The notes beneath the pieces are model-generated. The model worked only from the letters and a program-made list of their open reading frames with translations. It had not been told where the DNA came from and ran no database searches. A stretch of 5,503 nt of DNA from Xanthobacteraceae bacterium (GTDB lineage: Bacteria > Pseudomonadota > Alphaproteobacteria > Rhizobiales > Xanthobacteraceae): positions 1 through 5,503 of the forward strand of contig JASHYD010001242.1 in assembly GCA_030043175.1 (NCBI GenBank), given 5' to 3'. This document shows, one piece after another, positions 1 to 5,503 of the stretch (positions within the stretch are counted from its first letter, which is position 1; the number at the start of each line of letters is the position of its first letter). The position numbers were made by a program, and so were the translations under genes.

Positions 1-1046
1 CCGCACTCCCGCAAGTTTCGCGGACGATAACGCTGAGCAATTTCGTACCGCAGGATCAGGACGCCAAGCTCAAGCTGATCGGCGAGGCCGCAGCGAAAAT
101 CGGTCCCTCGCTGAACCCCCAGGAAATGGAGCCTGCTCCGACCGACCAGGACGATCTGGACGCGCTCGCAGCGACCGCAGATGACCTCTCAAAGGCCGCC
201 GAAGACGAGCAGCAGACTGGGCCGGGAGTTCCTGCGGCAAAGCGGCTCGCTGGGCTTCTGAGGCAACTCGCTGCGGGCGACCCCGCCCTGCGCAAGCGCG
301 CCGAAGCGGTGTTCGTGGCGCCGCTGCGCTTCTCGCTCGACCGGTTGCGAGGCTCACTGCAGCCGGATCGCGTCTCCGCGCAGACGATCCCGCCCGACCT
401 CGCCCGGGAATGGATGACGCCGGATGGGCAGTCGCGGGTTGAAGTTCTCCCCAAGGGTGATCCCGACAACACCGACGTGCTGCGCAGCTTCGTAAACGCT
501 GTGCTCGCAGTTGAGCCCAATGCCACCGGGCCGGCCGTCCTGCTGTTCGAGGCAGGCGAGACGGTTGTGCGTGCGTTCGCGCAAGCCGGGATTTTCGCCT
601 TGGCGGCAATCGCGCTGCTGCTGCTCATAGCGTTACGTCGGATCGTCGATGTTATGCTGACCCTTGTCCCGCTGCTGATTGCCGGCATTGTCACGCTGGA
701 ATTGTGCGTCGTGCTCGACCTTCCGCTCAACTTCGCCAATATTATAGCCCTGCCCTTGCTGCTGGGCGTCGGGGTTGCATTCAAGATCTATTACATCATT
801 GCGTGGCGTGCCGGTAAAACCGGCCTGCTGCAGTCTAGCCTGACCAGGGCGGTGGTGTTCAGCGCCCTGACGACTGGAACGGCGTTTGGAGGACTGTGGC
901 TGTCGAGCCACCCCGGCACCGCCAGCATGGGCAAATTGATGGCGCTCTCGCTCCTCTGCACGATGGCGGCAGCAGTGCTGTTCCAGCCGGTGCTCATGGG
1001 GCCGCCCCGGCAAAAGGCGACGAGCCAGGACCCCGAAACGCTGTAG
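1..1046 (+). CDS. hpnN: HpnN-type hopanoid RND/MMPL transporter, C-terminal part (5' end outside window)
   Basis: The frame is open from the left edge (first whole codon at base 3) to TAG at 1044-1046, giving 347 residues. HpnN proteins are usually about 850-880 residues, so this is roughly the last 40%. HpnN is an inner-membrane RND-superfamily transporter that moves hopanoids towards the outer membrane. The visible part starts in the second periplasmic domain, with the family-like stretch LSNFVPQDQDAKL near bases 33-71. About five hydrophobic helices follow from base 585 onward, matching the last helices (TM8-12) of an RND protein. Characteristic HpnN motifs are GVGVAFKIYY (about 765-794), LLQSSLTRAVVFSALTTGTAF (two adjoining pieces, about 828-887), LSSHPGTASMGKL (about 900-938) and the ending FQPVLMGPPR (about 981-1010). 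The ATG at 126 is internal, not the start, because homologous sequence continues upstream of it. The C-terminus looks intact. A generic MMPL transporter is the alternative, but the motifs favour HpnN. Confidence 0.92.
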   Translation, partial: ALPQVSRTITLSNFVPQDQDAKLKLIGEAAAKIGPSLNPQEMEPAPTDQDDLDALAATADDLSKAAEDEQQTGPGVPAAKRLAGLLRQLAAGDPALRKRAEAVFVAPLRFSLDRLRGSLQPDRVSAQTIPPDLAREWMTPDGQSRVEVLPKGDPDNTDVLRSFVNAVLAVEPNATGPAVLLFEAGETVVRAFAQAGIFALAAIALLLLIALRRIVDVMLTLVPLLIAGIVTLELCVVLDLPLNFANIIALPLLLGVGVAFKIYYIIAWRAGKTGLLQSSLTRAVVFSALTTGTAFGGLWLSSHPGTASMGKLMALSLLCTMAAAVLFQPVLMGPPRQKATSQDPETL

Positions 1047-1085
1047 GATGCGGCAGAAGGGCGGCCTCGAGCGGACGCCGTGCCC

Positions 1086-1118
1086 CCTCTTCCCTCCCGA
1101 ATGCGGGGAGGAAGGAGG
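1086..1118 (+). terminator. Strong GC-rich hairpin after hpnN, candidate terminator
   Basis: Bases 1086-1098 (C/T-rich) pair with 1106-1118 (G/A-rich) over 13 positions, with one mismatch (1092/1112) and one T-G wobble (1090/1114), around a 7-base loop. It begins 39 bases after the hpnN stop codon, where a transcription terminator is expected. No T-run follows the stem, so it is not a textbook intrinsic terminator. It could equally be a 3'-end stabilising structure, or a worn copy of the short C-rich/G-rich inverted repeats common between genes in Bradyrhizobium-like genomes. Confidence 0.45.
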
Positions 1119-1263
1119 CTAGCACCCGGACGCTGCGCATGCGGCCGGTGCGCCTCACCGCACGCGCCGCGATCTTTTGCTGCGCGCTCGCGGCCACAGG
1201 AGCGAGCTTGCGGAGTCACGTACCGGCCGCGCGCCCGGATCGGTGATTCCGCCGGTTCGAATC

Positions 1264-1274
1264 TTGTGTCACAA
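1264..1274. promoter_or_regulatory. Perfect palindrome TTGTG-T-CACAA, possible operator
   Basis: TTGTG and CACAA are exact inverted repeats around one central T, the form of a dimeric regulator's binding site. The site lies 122 bases upstream of the ATG at 1397, within the only region that could hold that gene's promoter. The half-sites are only 5 bases and no regulator gene is in the window, so an operator role is an inference. A chance palindrome of this length in a few hundred bases is possible. Confidence 0.25.
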
Positions 1275-1324
1275 TTTCAGCATTACTGCCAATCGCGGGG
1301 TCGCGTGGCCTGAAACTTGCGTTG

Positions 1325-1347
1325 GGCCCATAGGCCCATAGGCCCAT
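1325..1347. repeat. Tandem repeat of GGCCCATA, nearly three copies
   Basis: The unit GGCCCATA occurs at 1325-1332 and 1333-1340, and as a 7-base partial copy at 1341-1347. Directly before the ATG at 1397 this would lie in the leader or promoter region, ending 49 bases before the start codon. The first copy overlaps the 8-base palindrome TGGGCCCA (1323-1330). It may be a replication-slippage product or a set of spaced binding sites; the sequence alone does not decide. Confidence 0.8.
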
Positions 1348-1384
1348 GCCGCGGCGATCCACGCCGGTTTTGGGTTCAAGGCAA

Positions 1385-1390
1385 AAGGAG
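1385..1390 (+). promoter_or_regulatory. Shine-Dalgarno AAGGAG fixing the start at 1397
   Basis: AAGGAG is a near-perfect Shine-Dalgarno, separated by six bases from the ATG at 1397. It decides between two in-frame ATGs: the one at 1346 lies in the tandem repeat without a ribosome binding site and would put 17 extra residues in front of the signal peptide. Confidence 0.85.
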
Positions 1391-1396
1391 ATCATC

Positions 1397-2602
1397 ATGC
1401 GCGAGAAATTTTCAGACTCGATGATGAGTGTTGCCGTTGCCGTGGTCGCTGGGAGCGTGGTCGTTTCGGCGCCGGTGACACCGGCCTCGGCTCAGAGTTC
1501 AACCGCGTCAAGCACGACGCCGTCCTCGTCACTGAAAACCCCCTGGGGTGAACCCGACTTGCAGGGGATTTGGACCGACGAAACGACCACGCCCTTGCAG
1601 CGGCCCGCGAAGTACGCGAGCCAGGAGGTTTTCAGCGAAGCCGAGCGAGCCGAACTGGACAGAGTGCGGTCGGAAGTGCTCGGTCGCGAGAGACGTGCAG
1701 AGCGTGGGACCGAACGCGACGTCTCCGGTTCCTATAACAATGTGTTCGTGTCCTTCAAGCGCACTGGCGCGCGCACGTCGCTCATTGTCGATCCGCCCAA
1801 CGGCCGGATTCCGCCGCTGACGCCGCAGGCGCAGAAGCTTGCGAGCGCGGAGCGGGAGTTTCGCCTGGCCCTGTTGCAATCAACCGAGACCTGCAAGAAC
1901 AAGGAGGCTGCCTGTAGCGGCGGGAACTACGATTCGATGCGCTCGCCGCGCTTTGCGGAACCTCCACCGCGCTACAACGCCACCCGCATGAATCGCAACG
2001 ATGGTCCGGAGGACAGTTCATTGGGGGAACGTTGCCTGACCGGGGGGCTGCCGGAATTTGGAGGCCCGACCGGCAGCTTCCGCCGGGTGGTGCAGACGCC
2101 AGGCGGCATCTCGATCTTCTACGACGTCGGCCAGGGCCAGGGATGGCAGCGCAACATTGTGATGAACGGAGCTGGGCATCTGCCGGCCAGCATTCGCCAG
2201 TGGTATGGCGACTCGCGTGGCCACTGGGAGGGCGATACGCTTGTTATCGATGTAACCAATTTCAGTTCTAAAACCGATTTCCAGGGCTCACGTGAGAACC
2301 TGCACCTCATTGAGCGGTGGACGCGCACTGGACCAAGCACGCTCGAATATGAAGTCACGATCGAAGATCCGACCGTGTGGACTCAGGCCTGGACCGTCAA
2401 GGAACAGTTCAGCCGGCAGAGCGATGAGGACAATAGGCTTTATACCGAGCCGCGTTGTGTGGAGGGAAACTACGGTCTGCCGGGCATCATTCGTGGGCGG
2501 CGCGCGGAGGAGCGCGCCTTTGCGCAAGGGCGAGGTCCCGATCCGGCAACCAGGGACGCCATGAAGGATGGTTTCATATTCGATGACGAGCCGTTGCGGT
2601 AA
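1397..2602 (+). CDS. Secreted protein of unknown function (PWGEPDLQGIW family)
   Basis: This 401-residue protein starts at an ATG with a strong Shine-Dalgarno six bases upstream. Residues 1-32 form a Sec signal peptide: charged start (R2, K4), hydrophobic core about 10-26, and an ASA site before Q33, so it is expected to be periplasmic or secreted. A Ser/Thr-rich linker (about 34-47) precedes the hallmark PWGEPDLQGIW (49-59). Further conserved-looking blocks are RTSLIVDPPNGRIPPLTP (126-143), GERCL (210-214), HLPASIRQWYGDSRGHWEGD (261-280), an NLHLIERWTR segment (301-310), the LEYEVTIEDPTVW segment (316-328) and CVEGNYG (354-360). Four cysteines (166, 173, 213, 354) could form disulfides. I recognise this arrangement from abundant hypothetical proteins of Acidobacteria and Proteobacteria, but I know of no established function. 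The gene is convergent with the amidohydrolase gene, so it is not in that operon. The C-terminal GNYGLPGIIRG end is typical, so the gene looks complete. Confidence 0.88.
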   Translation: MREKFSDSMMSVAVAVVAGSVVVSAPVTPASAQSSTASSTTPSSSLKTPWGEPDLQGIWTDETTTPLQRPAKYASQEVFSEAERAELDRVRSEVLGRERRAERGTERDVSGSYNNVFVSFKRTGARTSLIVDPPNGRIPPLTPQAQKLASAEREFRLALLQSTETCKNKEAACSGGNYDSMRSPRFAEPPPRYNATRMNRNDGPEDSSLGERCLTGGLPEFGGPTGSFRRVVQTPGGISIFYDVGQGQGWQRNIVMNGAGHLPASIRQWYGDSRGHWEGDTLVIDVTNFSSKTDFQGSRENLHLIERWTRTGPSTLEYEVTIEDPTVWTQAWTVKEQFSRQSDEDNRLYTEPRCVEGNYGLPGIIRGRRAEERAFAQGRGPDPATRDAMKDGFIFDDEPLR

Positions 2603-2609
2603 GACCGCA
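2595..2609 (+). terminator. Small perfect hairpin overlapping the stop codon
   Basis: TGCGGT (2595-2600) pairs exactly with ACCGCA (2604-2609) around the loop AAG, so the stem includes the first base of the TAA stop codon at 2600-2602. There is no T-run after it. It may stabilise the 3' end or contribute to termination; its function is inferred only from position. Confidence 0.3.
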
Positions 2610-2678
2610 GGAGAGCAAAAGCCTCATTTCGGACCTGCAAGCTCGAGGCTCGCGCCTTCGCAGTGGTGCACATCGCGC

Positions 2679-2698
2679 GGCTAAGCCACGGCTAAGCC
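2679..2698. terminator. Direct repeat GGCTAAGCC that also folds as a hairpin, between convergent genes
   Basis: GGCTAAGCC occurs at 2679-2687 and again at 2690-2698 (10 bases match if the preceding C is counted). Because each copy is almost self-complementary, the pair folds as a 20-base hairpin: eight or so base pairs with one A-A mismatch and a tiny loop. It lies 25 bases beyond the stop of the minus-strand amidohydrolase gene and 76 bases beyond the stop of the plus-strand gene, so it could serve as a shared terminator. No T-run flanks it on either strand, which lowers confidence. Confidence 0.35.
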
Positions 2699-2723
2699 TC
2701 ACTCGCCGGCTCGAATGTCCGTC

Positions 2724-4250
2724 TTACGCCAAAAAATTCACCGAAAAGCCGGCGCGGCGCGCCACCGCGTCGCGCGCTTCCTCGGCCAGGCGCATCAGTC
2801 GCGGCACGTCGATGCCGAGGACATTGCCGCGCCATTTTCGCACCTGGCCGGCGATGAAGACGGTGTCGACATTGCCGGGATTCATCAGATTCACCACCGT
2901 GCCGGGGGCATTGTTAAGCGGCCGCACGCTCAACCGGTCGGCCCGTAGCATGACGATGTCGGCATCCTTGCCGGGTGTGAGCGTGCCGATCTTGCCGTCC
3001 AGGCCAGCGCAGCGAGCGCCCTCGATGGTGGCGAATTCGAGCACCTCGCGGCAGGTGAGCAGCGGCGGCAGGTTTTGGGCTCCGCTGCGCGCGCGGGCAA
3101 AGACCTGCATGTGCTGAAAAGTGAACGCCGTGCGCATGATGGTAAAAAAATCCGGCGCAATGGTCACGCTGTGGTCGGAACTCAGGCTGGGACGCAGGCC
3201 ATGGTCGAGCGCATCCTGGACCGCCGGAATGCCGTGCCCCATCGACATTTCGATCTGCGGGCATAGCGAGACGTGACCTCCGGTGTCCCTGATCAACCGC
3301 CACGCATCGCCGCTGAGATTCGTGCAGTGGATGTATTCGTCGCCGGGCCGCAGCAGTCCCGCCCGCCCGAGCGCCAACAACCCCGCACTATCGTTGCGCA
3401 TGTGCAGCACGGCCGGAATGCCCGCGTCGCGGGCCGTGCCGAAGGCCTTGGCATCGAGTGCGACCCCCAGCGCCAGCGTCAGCAACTGATCCTTGGCATT
3501 GAAGTATGCACGCTGCAGCCGCGCAACGTCTTGCGGGTATTGACTCGCAGGTCCAGCACCCCGCGAGTAGGCGTAGACCGCACGGATGCCGGATTCCTGA
3601 AGCGCTTGAATACAAGCGTCGCTGTGCTCCGGAGTGTGGCTGATCTGCGAAAGATCAACAATGGCCGTGGTGCCCATCTCGATCAGGCCGAGCGCCGTCA
3701 TCAATACCCCGGCATGAACGTCGGCGGGCTGAAAGACTGGTGTCAATTTGGTCTGGACGTCGCGATTGTAGTCGGGATCAAGAACCCCGTTCGTCATGAT
3801 GCCGCGCAGGATGCCTTGGTAAGAGTGGCTGTGGGTATCGACGAATCCTGGGATCAGAATGTATTTTGCGGCATCAATGACGGCGGCGGCTTCGGCCGAC
3901 ACCAGGATGTTCGGGCTCACTGCCGCGATCTTGCCGTTCTCGATCAGCACATCGGCTTGAGCGAAGTCTCCGACCTGGCGGTCGAGCGTCAGCACGACGC
4001 CGCCTTTGAGAAGGATGCGCGGCTGTCCTTGCAGCCGCGTCAATTCGGGGTCGGACGATGTCGCATCGGCGCCCTGCGCCGCGGCGCTGCGGGGCAGCAT
4101 TTCAACCGCGGCTCCAGTTGCCGCCAGGCCGGCGCCCGATTGCAAAAAGCCACGGCGTGACAAGGGTCTCGCCGCAGCCGGGTCATTATGCCGATCGGGT
4201 GCACCCAAATGCGCCGCAATGATCGGGCTTGCCTTGCCTGGATCGGACAT
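2724..4250 (-). CDS. Tat-exported metal-dependent amidohydrolase
   Basis: This 508-residue protein of the amidohydrolase superfamily is related to the AtzA/TrzN/SsnA-like cyclohydrolase group. The N-terminus carries a twin-arginine signal, SRRGFLQ (31-37), a hydrophobic stretch (about 38-52) and a likely cleavage after A58, so a folded, metal-loaded enzyme would be exported to the periplasm. The beta-sandwich strand ILLKGGVVLTLD (79-90) leads to the metal motif PGFVDTHSHSYQG (134-146; ligands H140 and H142). Further likely ligands or active-site residues are H283 (in HMRND), H308 (in YIHCTN) and D359 (in SSDHS). The closing sandwich motif IGTLTPGKDADIVML is at 421-435. The usual HxxE glutamate after the third histidine is replaced by N286. 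The start is supported by AAGGAAGG seven bases upstream, and no other Met precedes the Tat motif. It follows the propeller-cytochrome gene by 47 bases, suggesting one operon. The substrate is unknown; family members act on cyclic amides, amines, ureas or triazines. Confidence 0.9.
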   Translation of the reverse strand: MSDPGKASPIIAAHLGAPDRHNDPAAARPLSRRGFLQSGAGLAATGAAVEMLPRSAAAQGADATSSDPELTRLQGQPRILLKGGVVLTLDRQVGDFAQADVLIENGKIAAVSPNILVSAEAAAVIDAAKYILIPGFVDTHSHSYQGILRGIMTNGVLDPDYNRDVQTKLTPVFQPADVHAGVLMTALGLIEMGTTAIVDLSQISHTPEHSDACIQALQESGIRAVYAYSRGAGPASQYPQDVARLQRAYFNAKDQLLTLALGVALDAKAFGTARDAGIPAVLHMRNDSAGLLALGRAGLLRPGDEYIHCTNLSGDAWRLIRDTGGHVSLCPQIEMSMGHGIPAVQDALDHGLRPSLSSDHSVTIAPDFFTIMRTAFTFQHMQVFARARSGAQNLPPLLTCREVLEFATIEGARCAGLDGKIGTLTPGKDADIVMLRADRLSVRPLNNAPGTVVNLMNPGNVDTVFIAGQVRKWRGNVLGIDVPRLMRLAEEARDAVARRAGFSVNFLA

Positions 4251-4257
4251 CGGTGCA

Positions 4258-4265
4258 CCTTCCTT
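4258..4265 (-). promoter_or_regulatory. Shine-Dalgarno AAGGAAGG of the amidohydrolase gene
   Basis: Read on the minus strand, AAGGAAGG lies seven bases upstream of the ATG at 4250-4248, inside the 47-base gap after the upstream gene's stop. It supports the chosen start and independent translation initiation within a shared transcript. No hairpin typical of a terminator was seen in the gap. Confidence 0.75.
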
Positions 4266-4298
4266 CCCCTTCTGTCAGGGACGATAGCCTGATCCGCG

Positions 4299-5503
4299 TC
4301 ATTCCCGAGGCTGCACGCGCACCATGTACCCGTTGTGATCGACATACCAGACCGTGACCGGCGTCGTGGAATTGTCGATCCAAGTTCTGCGATCATGCGA
4401 GTAGGGTTCAGGCAGCACGTATTCGACCCAGCGGTCCTGCTTGGGATTGAACCGCACCATGCGGCCGCCATGCAGCTCGCCGGCCCACACTTCGCCCTTC
4501 TTGTCGGGCTGGGCCTCGTAGAAATCGACATACGGCGTCGGCGGCGCATATTCGCGGATCTGGCGCGCCTTGGCGTCGAGTTGCAACAACGAGCCGCCGC
4601 GGCCGCCGAACCAGGGATTTCCCTCCGCGTCGAACCCTCCCCGCGCCGGGGTCGAATCATGCGATGGGCTGTGCAACTCAAGGAGCTTGCTGGTGCGGGT
4701 ATCCATCAGCTCGATCGTGTCGCCTGCCTGCGCCGCCGCGCCGCCGGCCCAGAAGTTCCCGTCGTCAGTGACGATGTTGTCATAGGGGTTGGCGAGATTG
4801 ATGGTGAAGGGAACGCGCTCGAGCAGCTGTCCGGTCTTCGAATCGAATTTCTGGACCGCCTTGTTGCGCGCAAACCAGATGCCGCCATCGGGTCCGATCG
4901 AGAAATTGCCGACCCCGGGCGTGTTCAGCGGCTCCTGGCCCGGGATGGGGATCTTGATGAAACTATCGTTCGCAGGATCGAACCGCACCACCGTGTGCGC
5001 CCAGTTCTCCGACATCCACACGATATCGTGGGCATCGACCGTCATGCGGTGGGTGCCGGGGAGGACGCCGGCCGGCGTCGGCGGCACCCTGTGCTCGGTG
5101 ACGATGCCGGTGCGCGGGTCGAGCATGCCCATGTAGGGTGTGCGGTGGCTCGAATACCAGATATTGCCCTTTGAGTCGCCGGACACGTCATGTGGCGAAA
5201 GGAGTACGCGCGGCAGCTCGTATTCGGTCACCACGACCCGCGTCGCCGCACCGCGCGGTCGCGGATAGACCCGCAGCAGTCCGAGCTCGGTGGCCGGCGA
5301 GCGAACCCTCGCCAGCCATTTAACGATCATCTGCTCCTGCTCAAGATTGCCGCGGGCGGCTGCGCGGTTGATAAGCGGCGAGCCGGCATGGTGCATCATA
5401 CGGAAGACCATCAGGCCCCAGCTGCGTTCATCCAGCGTGTTGCGGAAAATCTGCTGATAGGAATGGCAGCCGTTCCCGCAAGTGCGGCTGAAAGTGTACT
5501 TCT
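4299..5503 (-). CDS. Cytochrome c-like / seven-bladed beta-propeller (Vgb-like) fusion, 5' end outside window
   Basis: The frame is open from the right edge (first whole codon 5501-5499) to TGA at 4301-4299, giving 400 visible residues. An ATG at 5411 exists, but coherent protein sequence continues upstream, so it is not the start. Visible residues 1-65 resemble the end of a c-type cytochrome domain: heme-attachment motif CGNGCH (8-13), the following segment SYQQIFRNTLDERSW (14-28), possible axial methionines M31, M35 and M36, and a closing helix EQMIVKWLARV (about 56-66). A linker with RVYPRPRGAATRVVVTEYELP leads into a beta-propeller in which a DxxGxxW-like motif recurs seven times, with tryptophans at 115, 162, 209, 251, 297, 339 and 385 (spacing 42-47). 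Such propellers are often annotated virginiamycin B lyase (Vgb), but fusion to a heme domain points to a periplasmic redox or binding role, not antibiotic resistance. Heme attachment would occur in the periplasm. It is the first visible gene of a probable operon with the amidohydrolase. Confidence 0.85.
   Translation of the reverse strand, partial: KYTFSRTCGNGCHSYQQIFRNTLDERSWGLMVFRMMHHAGSPLINRAAARGNLEQEQMIVKWLARVRSPATELGLLRVYPRPRGAATRVVVTEYELPRVLLSPHDVSGDSKGNIWYSSHRTPYMGMLDPRTGIVTEHRVPPTPAGVLPGTHRMTVDAHDIVWMSENWAHTVVRFDPANDSFIKIPIPGQEPLNTPGVGNFSIGPDGGIWFARNKAVQKFDSKTGQLLERVPFTINLANPYDNIVTDDGNFWAGGAAAQAGDTIELMDTRTSKLLELHSPSHDSTPARGGFDAEGNPWFGGRGGSLLQLDAKARQIREYAPPTPYVDFYEAQPDKKGEVWAGELHGGRMVRFNPKQDRWVEYVLPEPYSHDRRTWIDNSTTPVTVWYVDHNGYMVRVQPRE

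Larger units (their letters stand above)
1047..1396. other. Gene-free intergenic region between hpnN and the secreted-protein gene
   Basis: No convincing gene is present: the short open frames here lack a ribosome binding site and recognisable protein sequence. The stretch contains a strong hairpin just after hpnN (1086-1118), a small CGGTG/CACCG hairpin (1146-1160), a GATTC/GAATC inverted repeat (1245-1263), a perfect palindrome TTGTGTCACAA (1264-1274), a triplicated 8-base unit (1325-1347) and the ribosome binding site of the next gene (1385-1390). It must hold the promoter of the 1397 gene if that gene is transcribed separately, but I could not pick out a convincing -35/-10 pair with normal spacing. 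Confidence 0.7.

Noticed and set aside
126..128. ATG as possible start of the hpnN reading frame
   Set aside because: The frame is open to the left edge and the upstream codons encode HpnN-like sequence, so this ATG is internal.
56..784. Minus-strand open frame (242 codons) opposite hpnN
   Set aside because: Ser/Ala/Arg-rich low-complexity translation without domains, antisense to a clear transporter sequence.
1190..1275. Possible complete degenerate tRNA gene around GGTTCGAATC
   Set aside because: No convincing acceptor, D or anticodon stems can be paired with the T-arm-like sequence.
1080..1313. Small open frames in the hpnN-to-secreted-protein gap
   Set aside because: No ribosome binding sites, no recognisable protein sequence, and one runs through the hairpin; treated as non-coding.
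1346..1348. Upstream in-frame ATG for the secreted-protein gene
   Set aside because: No Shine-Dalgarno precedes it, and it would place 17 extra residues before an otherwise normal signal peptide; the ATG at 1397 has an ideal ribosome binding site.
2620..2650. AGCCTC...GAGGCT inverted repeat after the secreted-protein gene
   Set aside because: Only six base pairs around a 19-base loop; too weak to call a terminator.
3273..4160. Long plus-strand open frame (295 codons) opposite the amidohydrolase gene
   Set aside because: Its translation has no recognisable domain and it lies wholly antisense to a gene with clear metal-binding motifs; long antisense frames are common in GC-rich DNA.
4335..5174. 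Long plus-strand open frame (279 codons) opposite the propeller gene
   Set aside because: The minus strand encodes seven regular propeller blades here; the antisense translation is Arg/Ala-rich and featureless.
4299..5503. Streptogramin (virginiamycin B) resistance gene
   Set aside because: The propeller fold alone is not enough for that function; the fused cytochrome-like segment indicates a different, probably redox-linked role.

Overview
The window is GC-rich DNA from a hopanoid-making alphaproteobacterium, most likely of the Bradyrhizobium/Rhodopseudomonas group. That placement is an inference. It rests on the closeness of the first gene to the HpnN hopanoid transporters of that group and on the overall codon character; no ribosomal or other taxonomic marker is present.

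Layout, left to right: (1) bases 1-1046, plus strand: the last 347 residues of an HpnN-type RND/MMPL transporter, whose 5' end lies outside the window. (2) 1047-1396: a gene-free stretch of about 350 bases holding a strong GC-rich hairpin, a short perfect palindrome, a tRNA T-arm look-alike and an 8-base tandem repeat. (3) 1397-2602, plus strand: a secreted protein of a conserved family of unknown function (opening motif PWGEPDLQGIW) with a good Shine-Dalgarno and a Sec signal peptide. (4) 2603-2723: a convergent intergenic region with two small hairpins. (5) 2724-4250, minus strand: a Tat-exported metal-dependent amidohydrolase. (6) 4299-5503, minus strand: a protein cut by the right edge, with a cytochrome c-like heme-binding segment carrying an unusual CX3CH motif followed by a seven-bladed beta-propeller of the Vgb/SMP-30-like type. 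Genes 5 and 6 read in the same direction, 6 upstream of 5, only 47 bases apart, and look like one operon.

How the genes may work together: the transporter belongs to outer-membrane hopanoid delivery and is probably unrelated to the rest. The other three all look periplasmic: one Sec-exported, one Tat-exported, and one whose covalent heme would have to be attached in the periplasm. A small periplasmic module is plausible, in which the amidohydrolase cleaves a cyclic or amide-type substrate and the propeller-cytochrome handles an oxidation or electron-transfer step. The substrate cannot be read from the sequence. No mobile element, CRISPR array, complete RNA gene or defence system was seen.
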